In this document: positions 23,662 through 33,789 of the stretch, piece after piece
Layout of the letters: each line of letters opens with the position of its first letter
How positions within the stretch are numbered: the first letter of the stretch is position 1
Assembly (NCBI RefSeq): GCF_016808095.1
Contig: NC_068971.1
Coordinates: forward strand, 21,998,501-22,062,500
Source: Vigna angularis
Lineage: Eukaryota > Streptophyta > Magnoliopsida > Fabales > Fabaceae
Length of the DNA stretch: 64,000 bases
Reading direction: 5' to 3'
The notes under the pieces: model-generated
Told to the model about the DNA's origin: nothing
Database searches by the model: none
Seen by the model: only the letters and a program-made list of their open reading frames with translations
Program-made: the position numbers and the translations under genes

Positions 23662-23825
23662 CCAACTTCTTCTTCTTCTTCTCACTCTGGGATAAGCACT
23701 TCTACTTCTGGTCCTCCTCCTCCGCCTCCTCCTCCTTCTTCCGTCTGCTTGGAACTGTGGCATGCGTGTGCGGGCCCTTTGATCTCTCTACCGAAGAAAG
23801 GAAGTGATGTTGTGTACTTGCCCAG
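23662..23825 (+). pseudogene. auxin response factor (ARF3/4-like) exon fragment
   Basis: A Ser-rich then Pro-rich leader is followed by VCLELWHACAGPLISLPKKG and then SDVVYLP. This is the start of the B3 DNA-binding region of ARF transcription factors, closest from memory to the ARF3/ETTIN type. ARF similarity stops after about residue 70 and the frame runs on into unrelated sequence ending at 23952. The rest of B3, the ARF domain and any later exons are absent. It abuts the amidase fragment in the same direction, suggesting a chimeric or captured segment. Confidence 0.7.
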
Positions 23826-24619
23826 GTTCAAGTTGTTGTTGAGAGCTAAAGTCCAGATGTTTTGCCTTCCTTCCCTGTCATTTAATTCCTTTTTTTTTTG
23901 TTTTGTTTTGGTGGACTTGTCTTGTGAATTCAGTATCAAGGAATGTTCATAGAACTAGCTGGTGATAAGAGCATGTTTGCTTATTACTTTGTAGGCCTAC
24001 TAGAAACCCATACGATACCAGTAAGATTGCAGGGGGTTCTTCTAGTGGATCTGCTTCTCTGGTGTCTGCTGGACTGTGTCCTGTTGCCCTTGGTGTTGAT
24101 GGGGGAGGTATTTGATTTATATCTGTTCATCAAAGACCAGAGAAACCATTATTCATTATTTCTTATTACTTGTGATGTTTGCTCATTTATATGTTCAGGA
24201 TCTGTAAGGATGCCAGCATCTCTTTGCGGTGTTGTTGGTCTAAAACCAACTTTCATGTTGTTTAACATCATGTTGTTTAACCACTACTTCCATCAATTAG
24301 TGGTTTGATGACTGCAGCAATGAAGTCAGAATATGCTGCTCCAAAACTTTGCTCAAGCTTCAGGATCATTACAATTGGAAGGTACTGAAAAATATAAAAA
24401 TGCTAACGGTGACCACTGATATATTAGCATGGTTTCTGCTTTCCCCCACATAAACAAACTTGTATCTTATTTTATGTGAATTTGGAAGAAGCCATATTTT
24501 TAGGGCAGAAATTTCTTAAAGCACTTGTAATACTGTTACTGAACCCATAATTGAGAAACAACACATGCTAACTTTCTGTCTCAAACATGCAAGATCATAG
24601 ATGTGACCATACCAGAGAT

Positions 24620-24624
24620 AGAAG
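24620..24624. other. target-site duplication AGAAG of copia element (left)
   Basis: AGAAG directly precedes the left LTR and the same five bases follow the right LTR at 28074-28078. Confidence 0.9.
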
Positions 24625-25005
24625 TATTAAAGTGTAATACAAATTCTAGAAGAATGTAGAAACTCCTAAGATAGAAGAAAAGAAATGTAACACAAGTTCT
24701 AGAATATTGTAGAAAAGTCTAAGATAGGAAGAAAAAATCAAGAATATTCTACATAGGTCAAAATCTAGAACATTCCACATAAGTTGTGGCTAGCATGTTC
24801 TAGAATAATCTATGGGTCTATAAATACCCATGAACTCTACCATTTGATGCAAGATGAAGCCAACATCTACTACTTGTATGAACAAACATCTACTACAACT
24901 AAAGACAACTACAACACTTCTTCCAACTACTAGTTCTACATTCAACTATCTCTACATTTTCTCTATCCCATCAACTACTCCTTTCACAACCTTAAAATAC
25001 TAACA
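24625..25005 (+). repeat. left LTR, copia element
   Basis: Begins TATTAAAGTGTAATAC and ends AAATACTAACA. It contains the HSE cluster (24644-24810) and TATAAATA at 24819-24826, so transcription would start shortly after. Confidence 0.93.
24644..24826 (+). promoter_or_regulatory. heat-shock-element cluster and TATA box in copia LTR
   Basis: Alternating GAA/TTC units occur at 24644-24651 (TTCTAGAA, followed by another GAA), 24697-24714 (TTCTAGAATATTGTAGAA, four units with one base off), 24742-24749 (GAATATTC), 24768-24775 (GAACATTC) and 24798-24805 (TTCTAGAA). TATAAATA follows at 24819. Heat-shock factors bind nGAAnnTTCn arrays, and the Arabidopsis copia element ONSEN is heat-activated through such sites. 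Heat inducibility here is inference. The right LTR carries the same array. Confidence 0.75.
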
Positions 25006-25111
25006 GTGGTATCAGAGCTACGTTAGGTCATCTACTGGGCGTAGATAAAATTTTCAACTACCTCAAACAAAACTATAACTCATTCTACTACTCCCAAATA
25101 TATTCTCAACA

Positions 25112-27685
25112 ATGGCTACTACTAATCAAACATCATCAATTCCAGTACCTATTTTCAAAGGAGAAAGTTATGATTTTTGGAGTGTCAAAATGAAGACATT
25201 CTTCCGCTCTCAAGATTTATGGGATATCATAGAAGAGGGATTCACTATTCCAGAAGACACCTCTACTCTTACTGCAGCTCAAAAGAAGGAGTTGAAAGAA
25301 AACAAGCAGAAGGATTCAAGGGCTTTATTTGTTCTTCAACAAGCAGTTGATGACACAATTTTTCCAAGGCTAATTGGTGCCACAAGTGCAAAACAAGCTT
25401 GGAACACAATACAAGAGGAGTTTCAAGGAAGTGACGAGGTACGCAATATTAAACTTCATTCTCTAAGACGAGAGTTTGAATTATTAAGAATGAAAGAATC
25501 TGAGACCAATAAAGACTACTATTCTAGAATAAAAGAAATAGTTAGTCAGATGAGAGCCTATGGGGAAAATATTCTTGACAAAAAGATCGTTGAGAAAATT
25601 TTAATTTCTATTCCCCAAAAGTATGATGCAATCGCAACCGCGATTGAACAAACAAAAGATTTGGCTACATTGTCAATCACACAACTAATGGGCTCTCTTG
25701 AAGCTTATGAACAAAGATTGAAAAGGCATGAAGAAGACTCGGTTGAAAATGCCTTTCAATCAAAACTAAAATTACGGTCTCAGAATAAAGAATATGAAGG
25801 AAATAAAAGTAGAGAAGAAATTTCTAGAAATAAAGAAAATCCTAGAAGCTTCTCTATGACTCGTCAAGAAAAATATCCTCCATGTGGCATATGTAAAAAG
25901 ACAAGTCACTTGGAAAAAGATTGTTGGCATCATGGAAAACCTCAATGCCACTATTGCAAGAAATTTGGTCACATAAAAAAGTATTGTCGTAACAAAAATA
26001 AGCATCAAGCAAACTTTGCGGAAGAAGATAATCAAGAGAAACTCTTATTCTACGCCAATCAAGAATCTCCTAGTAGAGAAGGAAGTTGGTACTTGGATAG
26101 TGGATGCAGCAATCACATGGCGAAAGATCAAAGCATCTTCAAAGACATTGATAAATCTGTCAATGTCAAAGTTCGGCTAGGAAATGGCACCACAGTGGAG
26201 TCTCGAGGCAAAGGAACTGTCATGGTGGAGACAAAGAAAGGTACTAAATTCATCAAAGACGTTTTACTAGTTCCAAATCTTAAAGAAAATCTTTTAAGTA
26301 TTGGCCAAATGATGGAGAATGGATATTCTCTTCATTTTGAGAAAGATACATGCAAAATTTATGACAATAAAATGATAGAAATTGGCCAAGTAAAAACGGA
26401 GAAGAGAAATAGAAGCTTTCCTATAAGCTTCAAACCTGGAACTAATATTGCCATGAAGGTAGAAGTTGATGACTCATGGCTTTGGCATAGGAGATTTGGT
26501 CACTTCAACACACATGCCTTAAAGCTTCTATATACGAAAAACATGATGAGAGATCTTCCATACTTGAAGGAGAATAATGAATCATGTGAAGGATGTCTCC
26601 TCGGAAAACAACATCGATTACCATTCTCGACAGAGAAAGCATGGAGAGCAAAAGACTTATTGGAGTTGATTCATACCGATGTTTGCGGACCGATGAGAAC
26701 ACCTTCACATCATAACAACAGGTATTTCATCCTCTTCATTGATGACTTCTCTAGAATGACATGGGTCTATTTCTTAAAGGCAAAGTCAGAAGTTTTTGGA
26801 GTATTCAAGAAATTCAAGGCCCTTGTTGAGAAGCAAAGTGGAAAACAGCTAAAAATACTTAGAAGTGATCGTGGCAAGGAGTACACATCTCGCGAGTTTG
26901 ACAAATTCTGTGAAGATGAAGGCATAGAGCGACAACTTACAGTCGCATATACTCCACAACAAAATGGCGTGTCAGAGAGAAAGAATCGCACAGTTATGGA
27001 GATGGCAAGATCAATGCTGAAAGAGAAAAGTATGCCTAACACTTTTTGGGCTGAAGCAGTCTACACTGCAGTTTATATTCTAAACAGATGTCCAACTAAA
27101 GCAGTCCAAGACAAGACTCCTATTGAAGCTTGGAGTGGGAGAAAGCCATCAGTTAAACACCTACGAGTATTTGGGTCTATTTGCTACATACATGTTCCTG
27201 ATCAAAGGAGGCACAAGCTTGAAGACAAAACTATACGAGGAATATTCTTGGGATATAGCACACAATCAAAAGGCTATCGAGTCTACAACCTACAAACGAA
27301 AAAGCTCATCATCAGTCGAGATGTTGAAGTTGATGAAAATGCTTCTTGGAATTGGGAAGAAGAAAAAGTTGTTAAAAGCAACATTTTACTTCTAGTGCAA
27401 CAATCTCAAGAAGAAACTCAAGAAGACGTAGAAAATTCAGGTATGTTTTCTCCACCTGCACAACAAGATTCTTCACCTGAATCTAGTCCAAAAAGAGTAA
27501 GATCTTTGGTAGACATGTATGAAACCTGCAATATGGCCATGATTGAACCTAACTGTTATGAAGAAGCATCAAAGCATGAACTATGGTCAAGGAAATGGAG
27601 GAAGAAGATCAAATTGAAGATATGTTACCAAGACAAAGATTTGAACTACTATGCACAATGTTTGGAGTTACCGAATTTGCATTAA
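25112..27685 (+). CDS. copia gag-protease-integrase polyprotein, truncated (857 aa)
   Basis: The N-terminal gag region (about residues 1-220, FKGESYDFWSVKMKTFF) is of the UBN2/copia type. CCHC zinc knuckle at about 279-292 (CHYCKKFGHIKKYC). Protease active site LDSG with Asp at 329. GAG-pre-integrase zinc module with His459 and Cys492/495. Integrase core Asp523, Asp586 and Glu622 (D-35-E spacing) with TPQQNGVSERKN. After about residue 820 (NCYEEASKHELW) the frame jumps into what reads, in another frame, as the last residues of a full polyprotein, then stops just before the polypurine tract. Reverse transcriptase and RNase H are missing. All catalytic residues listed are present, so the ORF could encode capsid and integrase proteins. 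Confidence 0.92.
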   Translation: MATTNQTSSIPVPIFKGESYDFWSVKMKTFFRSQDLWDIIEEGFTIPEDTSTLTAAQKKELKENKQKDSRALFVLQQAVDDTIFPRLIGATSAKQAWNTIQEEFQGSDEVRNIKLHSLRREFELLRMKESETNKDYYSRIKEIVSQMRAYGENILDKKIVEKILISIPQKYDAIATAIEQTKDLATLSITQLMGSLEAYEQRLKRHEEDSVENAFQSKLKLRSQNKEYEGNKSREEISRNKENPRSFSMTRQEKYPPCGICKKTSHLEKDCWHHGKPQCHYCKKFGHIKKYCRNKNKHQANFAEEDNQEKLLFYANQESPSREGSWYLDSGCSNHMAKDQSIFKDIDKSVNVKVRLGNGTTVESRGKGTVMVETKKGTKFIKDVLLVPNLKENLLSIGQMMENGYSLHFEKDTCKIYDNKMIEIGQVKTEKRNRSFPISFKPGTNIAMKVEVDDSWLWHRRFGHFNTHALKLLYTKNMMRDLPYLKENNESCEGCLLGKQHRLPFSTEKAWRAKDLLELIHTDVCGPMRTPSHHNNRYFILFIDDFSRMTWVYFLKAKSEVFGVFKKFKALVEKQSGKQLKILRSDRGKEYTSREFDKFCEDEGIERQLTVAYTPQQNGVSERKNRTVMEMARSMLKEKSMPNTFWAEAVYTAVYILNRCPTKAVQDKTPIEAWSGRKPSVKHLRVFGSICYIHVPDQRRHKLEDKTIRGIFLGYSTQSKGYRVYNLQTKKLIISRDVEVDENASWNWEEEKVVKSNILLLVQQSQEETQEDVENSGMFSPPAQQDSSPESSPKRVRSLVDMYETCNMAMIEPNCYEEASKHELWSRKWRKKIKLKICYQDKDLNYYAQCLELPNLH

Positions 27686-27692
27686 GGAGGAG

Positions 27693-28073
27693 TATTAAAG
27701 TGTAATACAAATTCTAGAAGAATGTAGAAACTCCTAAGATAGAAGAAAAGAAATGTAACACAAGTTCTAGAATATTGTAGAAAAGTCTAAGATAGGAAGA
27801 AAAAATCAAGAATATTCTACATAGGTCAAAATCTAGAACATTCCACATAAGTTGTGGCTAGCATGTTCTAGAATAATCTATGGGTCTATAAATACCCATG
27901 AACTCTACCATTTGATGCAAGATGAAGCCAACATCTACTACTTGTATGAACAAACATCTACTACAATTAAAGACAACTACAACACTTCTTCCAACTACTA
28001 GTTCTACATTCAACTATCTCTACATTTTCTCTATCCCATCAACTACTCCTTTCACAACCTTAAAATACTAACA
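27693..28073 (+). repeat. right LTR, copia element
   Basis: Differs from the left LTR at a single base that I can see. It is followed by the AGAAG duplication and the remainder of the amidase exon. Confidence 0.93.
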
Positions 28074-28327
28074 AGAAGCAATGCGCCTGGCTCACTATAT
28101 AACAATCGGATATGAGTCTTCCACTGCACTTAATTCATTTAAAGAAAAGTATGCAATCTTATAAACTTTTTACCTTCCTCATTATTCTCTAGCTTCAGAA
28201 GTATTGTTGCTCATATCACCAAATTACTACCAAAGGAATTTTGCAGAATTAGGATGCGATGTGAGAGTAGCACAAAGCATCTATGCTGCTTTCAGCGGCA
28301 TCAAATATCTTAAAGCTCAAAAATTAG

Positions 28328-28927
28328 GTAAGATATGAAAAATTAAGCCAATAAATTATGCTAATTAATAAAATTACTATTTTTTTAACACACTCTTCAC
28401 TCTTAACAAAAATTTAAAATTTGCAAATTACTTCTGCATTATAACTTTTTTACTAAATTCATTTTACCTCTAAAAATTATAATTTTTTTAATAAATTCAT
28501 TTTACTAAATTATAATTTTTTTACTTTTAAAAAATTAATTTTAATTATTATTTTTAATTTTTTACTCTTTATAAACATTTTTACAATTAAATATAACATT
28601 AACAAATAACATTTTATATTACTAGGGACATTTTGGTAATCTTTAATTTCTACCAATTAAACATTTTTTAAATATGTCTCATCAATCAAATCCTACACTA
28701 ATTCTCACAAACTTTACCTCCAAATCTATTCTCAATTACCCACAAATCCACTTAAAAAAACAACAAAAATCAAATTCACTCAAATCATGTCTCTCAAATC
28801 ACCTCAAAAAAGAACAAAACCTTAATTTATTTGAACTTAACATATACTTATATATTCTTTCTTCATTGCAGATATACTTGTATTCTTTCTTCTTTCCAGA
28901 TATACTTATATTCTTTCTTCATTGCAG
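28328..28927. repeat. AT-rich intron-like stretch ending in 27-bp tandem repeat
   Basis: No coding sequence up to 28850. At 28849-28928 a unit like 'atatacttatattctttctt' plus 'cattgcag' is repeated three times, each ending in an AG splice-acceptor-like site. Confidence 0.55.
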
Positions 28928-29002
28928 GCACGATACGTTGGAAGAGATGTGCCATCTCCACACAATATACTAGGATCAAGTGGTGCAAGCAAAACAACTT
29001 AG
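28928..29002 (+). other. exon-like stretch, 24 codons plus stop
   Basis: Directly after TTGCAG, an open frame reads ARYVGRDVPSPHNILGSSGA then SKTT and TAG. The composition and acceptor context look like a final exon, but I do not recognise the protein and it may not belong to the amidase gene upstream. Confidence 0.3.
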
Positions 29003-29009
29003 AATTAGG

Positions 29010-31260
29010 ATTACAACTTTTTATAAATGCCTTGTGAACTTTTAATATTGTCTTTTTTTTATGCTTGAATATTTTGGTACTTTGGTGTAATTATTTTATG
29101 GTGATCAATCAATTAATCAATTTAGTTTGTTAATTTCTTTCTTATAGTGTTATAATTTTTTATATATTTTAAATTACCATAAAAAATAAAATTTATTGAA
29201 TTATGAAAGTATAAATGCAGATAAAAATTAATAAATATTTAAATGTTAAGATTTCAACAATTCATAATGACGTAATTTATTTAAAAACTAATTATATCAG
29301 TGACAATTAAAAATGTCATAATGACAATAATGTCAATTTTTAAATATTTTTTCATTGAATTTATTTTTCAATAAACTTTATTTACCTCTTTAAAACTCCA
29401 TTATTATTATTATATACATAGTATAAAATGGCAATTGATACTCTTGTTTATTTTATGAAATTTTGTTATAATTTTTTTCTTTGAAACTTCTTTCAACACC
29501 TTATCACCAAGGCTTAGGGTAATATCAATGTCATTAGTGTAAGAAAGATATTTTATATCAATTAAAAAAGACTTTCCATAATGATATTGTCACAGATATA
29601 GGCGATATAAAAATTTTCTCTTTTCTATATTAATTCCATATAGAAAATATCACTTTTTATATTGGTTAAAATTACAATTGATATAAAAAAGTTCAACACA
29701 AAAAATAAACAAAAATTGGAATTATGCTCACAATAGTCGACAATAATGATCGTCACCCTCTTCATACACATTAATGAAATGGAAGTAACAAATAAAAGCA
29801 CGGTCACACTTGCCACCTTCAAAATCACACACACAAAATCAATCATTAATAAAATTCATAACATGGAAGATAAAATCAGTTAAACAAATACACAAAGATA
29901 CATTAGGTTTTTAGTAGTTAATGTGGTGTAGCCTATCGCAACATGTTCATTTCTTCTCCTATTCGTGTTTTCGCTCCTCGACCTCCTCGTTGGAATACTA
30001 CAGAAGTTGATGCAACTACTGGAAATGTTACTTAGGATCAAATTTGGGGTGTGACGGAGGTTTGTCATTGACAAGTGAAAGGAGGTTGTGTCTGCGCTGA
30101 CATGGAGTAAGTAGGTGACGACATATGCCCTTCCATTTTTTAATGTAGATATGACTTTATTGAAGAGTTTGTGAAATTAGGTTTTCGAGGGATGAATAAA
30201 GTGAGCAGACTCGGTAACCCTAGAACGTCTTTGTAATTTATTATAAAATCGTCGTCACACTACTTTCTGATTCTGGATCCAAACGATACAAAAAAAATTT
30301 ATAATTTATTACAAAACTATCACCGCGTCAATTTTTATATCAATTTTGAGTCTAACTGGTATTGAAATTTTTGTAATTTATTACAAAGTTGTCGCCACAC
30401 CATTTTTTATTAAATATTTTTACAATTATTTTTAAACCAACTAAAACCATATTGTTAAAATATAATTATTAAATTTATGTTTGATTTTTGCTACTTGTAA
30501 AAAAAATAGGGTTAGAATTTGTTTAAGTAGGGTTGAACTTGGTTAAAAAAAATTAAGGTTAGAGTTAGTTTAAAATTGGAAGAAACATTGTTCATTATTT
30601 TTATACCAAATTTAATCCTATGTTTTATGCTTTATTGCATTTATCTCTTAATTTTGCTTTATTGTTTTATGCTTTATTGTTTTATGCTTTATTGCATTTA
30701 GCTCTTAATTAATCCAAATAATGAGTGTTGGACTTTTCACCACATGACTCAAAGAGTAGACGACCTTGTTCAATTAGATGAATTTTAACATACATTTAAT
30801 GAAATGAGATTGAGAGCTTGAATTATCATTGATGATAAAGAGAAAGTACTTGGCACCTCCCTCATACTTTTAAAGCCTCAAACAATCAACATAGATGTTG
30901 CCCAACATGGCTCCATCTTGTGCAACATAAAGCTTTGTTTGTTCTACTTTCCAAATACAATATTCACAAAAAAAAAAAAAACTTTTAATAAACCTTTTTT
31001 TTACAAGATATCCGAAGTGCCACTTCCGATATGCCACACAATATGAAGTGTCAAACAATATGACAATTGCAACCTTTCTAACTCCATGCATAACAATAAT
31101 GTCACTTCTTTCCTTATGCATCACTTTACTTTCAACATGAAACTTGTAATCCTTCATATAAAAATAGACTACAATCGATATGTAACATTGGTCAAATGTA
31201 GTATACACTTACATAGCATTAATGTTTTGCACAATTACATAACTAATCGTTAAAGTTTAA
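29010..31260. other. AT-rich spacer with about 70-bp repeats; no supported gene
   Basis: The phrase 'taatttattacaaa(a/g)' followed by a gtcgccac-like motif recurs at about 30232, 30301 and 30375. This resembles subterminal repeats of a CACTA-type element, but no CACTA terminus was found. The minus-strand frame 30870-31208 (112 aa) shows no domain I recognise. A 32-base step repeat of 'ttttatgctttattg' lies at 30620-30700. Confidence 0.4.
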
Positions 31261-31269
31261 CAAATTTTA

Positions 31270-31647
31270 AATTAATCATAATGAAAAAAACTAAATTAAG
31301 CTTGAAACACAATATTCCTCACTTGTAACTTATTACAAGATCTCATTTATAATATTATTTCCTTACCTTTAGTTTGTCAAATATCTTAAAAATGAATTTT
31401 CTAAACAAAATCATAAACTGCAATTATAAAATAAATTATTTAATAATTTATAAGATATCACTAAGGTCTTTTTCTATAAATTAAATATATATTAGAATAC
31501 TTTTCAACTGCGTTTCGTTCAAATCCTAATTCGAGACCATGTCTATAAAGTTAGAAAGTGACTTTCTAGGATTTGAGAAGAAACAAATATACCGATTTTT
31601 CAATTATTTCATTTTTTCATCTCAGTTGAAAACCCATTCTCTTTGAA
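31270..31647 (+). promoter_or_regulatory. F-box family promoter copy 1
   Basis: It shares with 35560-36003, 48150-48550 and 54100-54307 the order 'taatcataatgaaaa', then 'cttattacaagatctcat', then 'aacaaaatcataaa', then 'tgtctataaagttagaaagt', then 'ttgaaaacccattctctttg' and ATG. The TATAAAG before the ATG is a plausible TATA box. Confidence 0.7.
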
Positions 31648-32014
31648 ATGGCCAAAACTTCATCAAAGATTCTTAGACGAACCCCAGATGAAATTCTAGA
31701 TGGAGAAACTGACAACATTGATAGACTCAGTACTTTCAGAATCTATTCTTTTCAATATTTTTTCATTCTTGGAACTTAAAGAAGTTGCAGCCACCTCAGT
31801 TTTACCAGTAACCTGAACAGACTTTTTTTACAACTTTGTGATATTTAGTTAACTTTCCATCCTCGACTCTTTCACCTAGTTAATAGAATTCTTTGAGGGA
31901 AACTCAGAAGTACCTATTTCAGTTATCAGGCTAACTGAAGAATTTCACTGAAAGGATAAAATTGGATTATGAGCAATTGTTGATGTCCACATAAAATTTA
32001 CACAATTTACCTTT
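31648..32014 (+). pseudogene. F-box gene copy 1, truncated and frameshifted
   Basis: It starts MAKTSSKILRRTPDEILDGE then TDNIDRLS, matching the N-terminus of the intact gene at 36004. A short deletion at about 31730 ('gactcagtactttcag' where the intact gene has 'gactgagtgcacttccag') shifts the frame, and later segments match in other frames up to about 32000. It is cut off by the short-LTR element at 32020, and no F-box sequence resumes after that element. Confidence 0.85.
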
Positions 32015-32379
32015 GTAGTTGAATATAGTGAAAAACTATATTTAGATTAATCTCCCTTGTGTTAAATACACACACAGGGTTCTCTATTTATAATAGAAGA
32101 AATATGGGCTAAGCCCAAAATACAAATGAGAAATAATAACAAACTAACTAAAAGATAAAAGATATAATATATCTAACACTCCCCCTCAAGCTGGAGCATA
32201 CAAATTGTATGAACTAAGCTTGGAATAGATGAACTCAGTGTTGAATTAGATGATTTGTCTTCAAGAGTGTGAGGCAAACCTAACAGCAGCTTGTGAAACT
32301 TCAACTTCAAAAGTGGATGAAGGAAAGCAGTGGTGGACAATGACAAACTGCAAGGACTGATTTCCAATCAATGATGGAT

Positions 32380-32530
32380 GAGTGACGGGATCAACAGTGG
32401 TAGCTGAAAGCTAAGAGCTACAAAACTGCAGGGACTACACTAAATCCTCATCAATGATGGCTGGGTAACGGGATCAACAGTAGTAGCTGAAATCTACAAA
32501 ACTGCAGGGACTACACCCATATATATGTGA
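32380..32530. repeat. about 110-bp imperfect tandem duplication inside the short-LTR element
   Basis: 'acgggatcaacagtggtagc' to 'acaaaactgcagggactaca' occurs at 32386-32437 and again at 32467-32514. A further related 'aaactacagggactgccatc' lies at about 32848. Confidence 0.7.
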
Positions 32531-32869
32531 CTTGCAGTGTCTTGGAAACGTACTCCCCCTTAGTGTGAAGGGCAGAAATGTGGAATATTAAGCTATAATG
32601 CTGAAATAAAGGCATCAAAGATCCAAAGATACGTTGGAGGTCCAAAATTCTTTGCTGGACAACTTCCAAGTGGTGATACTTAGCAGTGTATCACAAGAAG
32701 ATCGGGCTAACTCTAGCCCAAGAAGAACTGACGCAGTTGCGTCTGTCTGAGGCGATAGCGACTGCAGCGGCGGTTGACTGCTATAAAACTGTAGGGACTA
32801 AATTGCCATCACTGACTGATGGGGCCTGTAGTGGCTGGAAGCGACAAAACTACAGGGACTGCCATCACT

Positions 32870-33600
32870 AACTGACGAGGTGATGGGGGCCTACAGTTGT
32901 TGGAAGCATACGGCGCCTGGACAACGGCAAACAGCGCCTGGACAGCGGCAAACGGCGCCCGAACAGCGGCAAACGGCGCCGAACAGCGGCAAACGACGCC
33001 TGGACAATCAACGGCGGAGAAGAAGACAGACGAAGATGGCAGCAATGGCTGCTCTGGAGGGTCTGAACAGAGAGAGGAGGTCCAGACGACGGCTATGGAG
33101 GTGTCGCGGAGACTTTCCGGTGGCCAGAGGGCAGCGCGTGAGCTGTACGCACCTGTTCGCAGCGAACATAGAAGCGGCGCGTGGCAGAGCGTGGGGAAGA
33201 ATCAGATGCCGACACCGACGGGGTTGGCCGTCGCTCGAGGAGACGCTTCAGATCTGCTGGTCACCGGTCGAAACTGTGAAGGCGGCCGGCGACGGACTGG
33301 CCGGAAAGAAGCGCTGCGTGGAGGCGCGTGACTGACAACTGGCTCTCAAAACCGGCGTGGTTGGCCGTCGCTCGAAGAGACGGTCCAGATCCGCAGGTCA
33401 CCCGTCGAAACTGTGACGGCGGCGGCGGCGGCGGAAAGTGGCAGCAATAGCGATAGCAGCGACGGCAGCGGAAAGCGGCGATGGTCGACGACAGAGGCGA
33501 CTGGTTGCACTGAGAAGAAGAGAAAATAGACTGCCGACTGAAACTGTAGGGGCTGCCGGCGGCCAGCCGCCGGCAGACAGCAGAGATCACTAGAAGAGGA
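32870..33600. other. GC-rich insert in the short-LTR element
   Basis: GC content here is far above the rest of the window. It opens with four or five copies of a 21-22 bp unit ('ggacagcggcaaacggcgcc', 32922-33005). Overlapping plus frames (32880-33335 and 32897-33331) and a minus frame (33261-33590) are open, but none has a domain I recognise; GC-rich DNA gives long chance ORFs. 'gttggccgtcgctcgaggag' recurs at 33225 and 33360. It could be foreign sequence picked up by the element. Confidence 0.5.
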
Positions 33601-33789
33601 TCAAAGAACCTGCTCTGATACCAAGTTGAATATAGTGAAAAACTATATTTAGATTAATCTCCCTTGTGTTAAATACACACACAGGGTTCTCTATTTATAA
33701 TAGAAGAAATATGGGCTAAGCCCAAAATACAAATGAGAAATAATAACAAACTAACTAAAAGATAAAAGATATAATATATTTAACAGTTT

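Larger units (their letters stand above)
24625..28073 (+). mobile_element. young non-autonomous Ty1/copia element, ONSEN-like, lacking reverse transcriptase
   Basis: Identical-length LTRs (24625-25005 and 27693-28073, 381 bp each) differ by one base as read (C/T in 'ctacaaYtaaag'). AGAAG flanks both ends. The primer-binding site TGGTATCAGAGC (initiator tRNA-Met type) begins one base after the left LTR; the polypurine tract AAGGAGGAG precedes the right one. LTR termini are TA...CA, a known noncanonical class seen mainly in copia elements. The single long ORF covers gag, protease and integrase, then breaks into the very end of the polyprotein, so reverse transcriptase and RNase H are deleted. 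Both LTRs hold heat-shock-element motifs upstream of a TATA box. Confidence 0.95.
23995..28327 (+). pseudogene. fatty acid amide hydrolase (FAAH)-like amidase gene, broken, split by copia element
   Basis: Exon-like pieces in order are 23995-24107, 24199-24381, 24594-24624 plus 28079-28148, and 28247-28327. The first reads [20 protein letters not shown] (amidase signature with its Ser) then ALGVDGG. The second reads GSVRMPASLCGVVGLKPTF, carrying the other active-site Ser region, followed by degenerate sequence. The third reads VTIPEIE up to the copia insertion and continues AMRLAHYITIGYES after it. The last reads LGCDVRVAQSIYAAF. FAAH hydrolyses N-acylethanolamines at membranes. Splice signals (GT/AG) are mostly kept, but N- and C-terminal exons are missing and the last two exons do not share a phase. 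The copia element lies in the third exon. Confidence 0.8.
32020..33785 (-). mobile_element. short-LTR copia-type retrotransposon (TRIM/LARD-like), 1766 bp
   Basis: Terminal repeats of 159 bp (32020-32178 and 33627-33785) begin TGAATATAGTG and end TAACA, with one visible difference. The minus strand next to the right LTR reads ACTTGGTATCAGAGC, an initiator tRNA-Met primer-binding site. Next to the left LTR it reads TTGAGGGGGAG, a polypurine tract. The interior (1.45 kb) has no gag or pol domain that I can recognise. Flanks are GTAGT and GTTTA, which do not match as a 5-bp duplication even though the LTRs are almost identical. Confidence 0.87.

Noticed and set aside
30870..31208. 112-aa minus-strand ORF as a gene
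   Set aside because: No recognised domain and contains a run of Phe from an A homopolymer; could be a decayed remnant but nothing supports a call.
32880..33335. 151-aa and 144-aa overlapping ORFs as real genes
   Set aside because: They exist because GC-rich DNA has few stops; the first part is a 21-bp repeat array.
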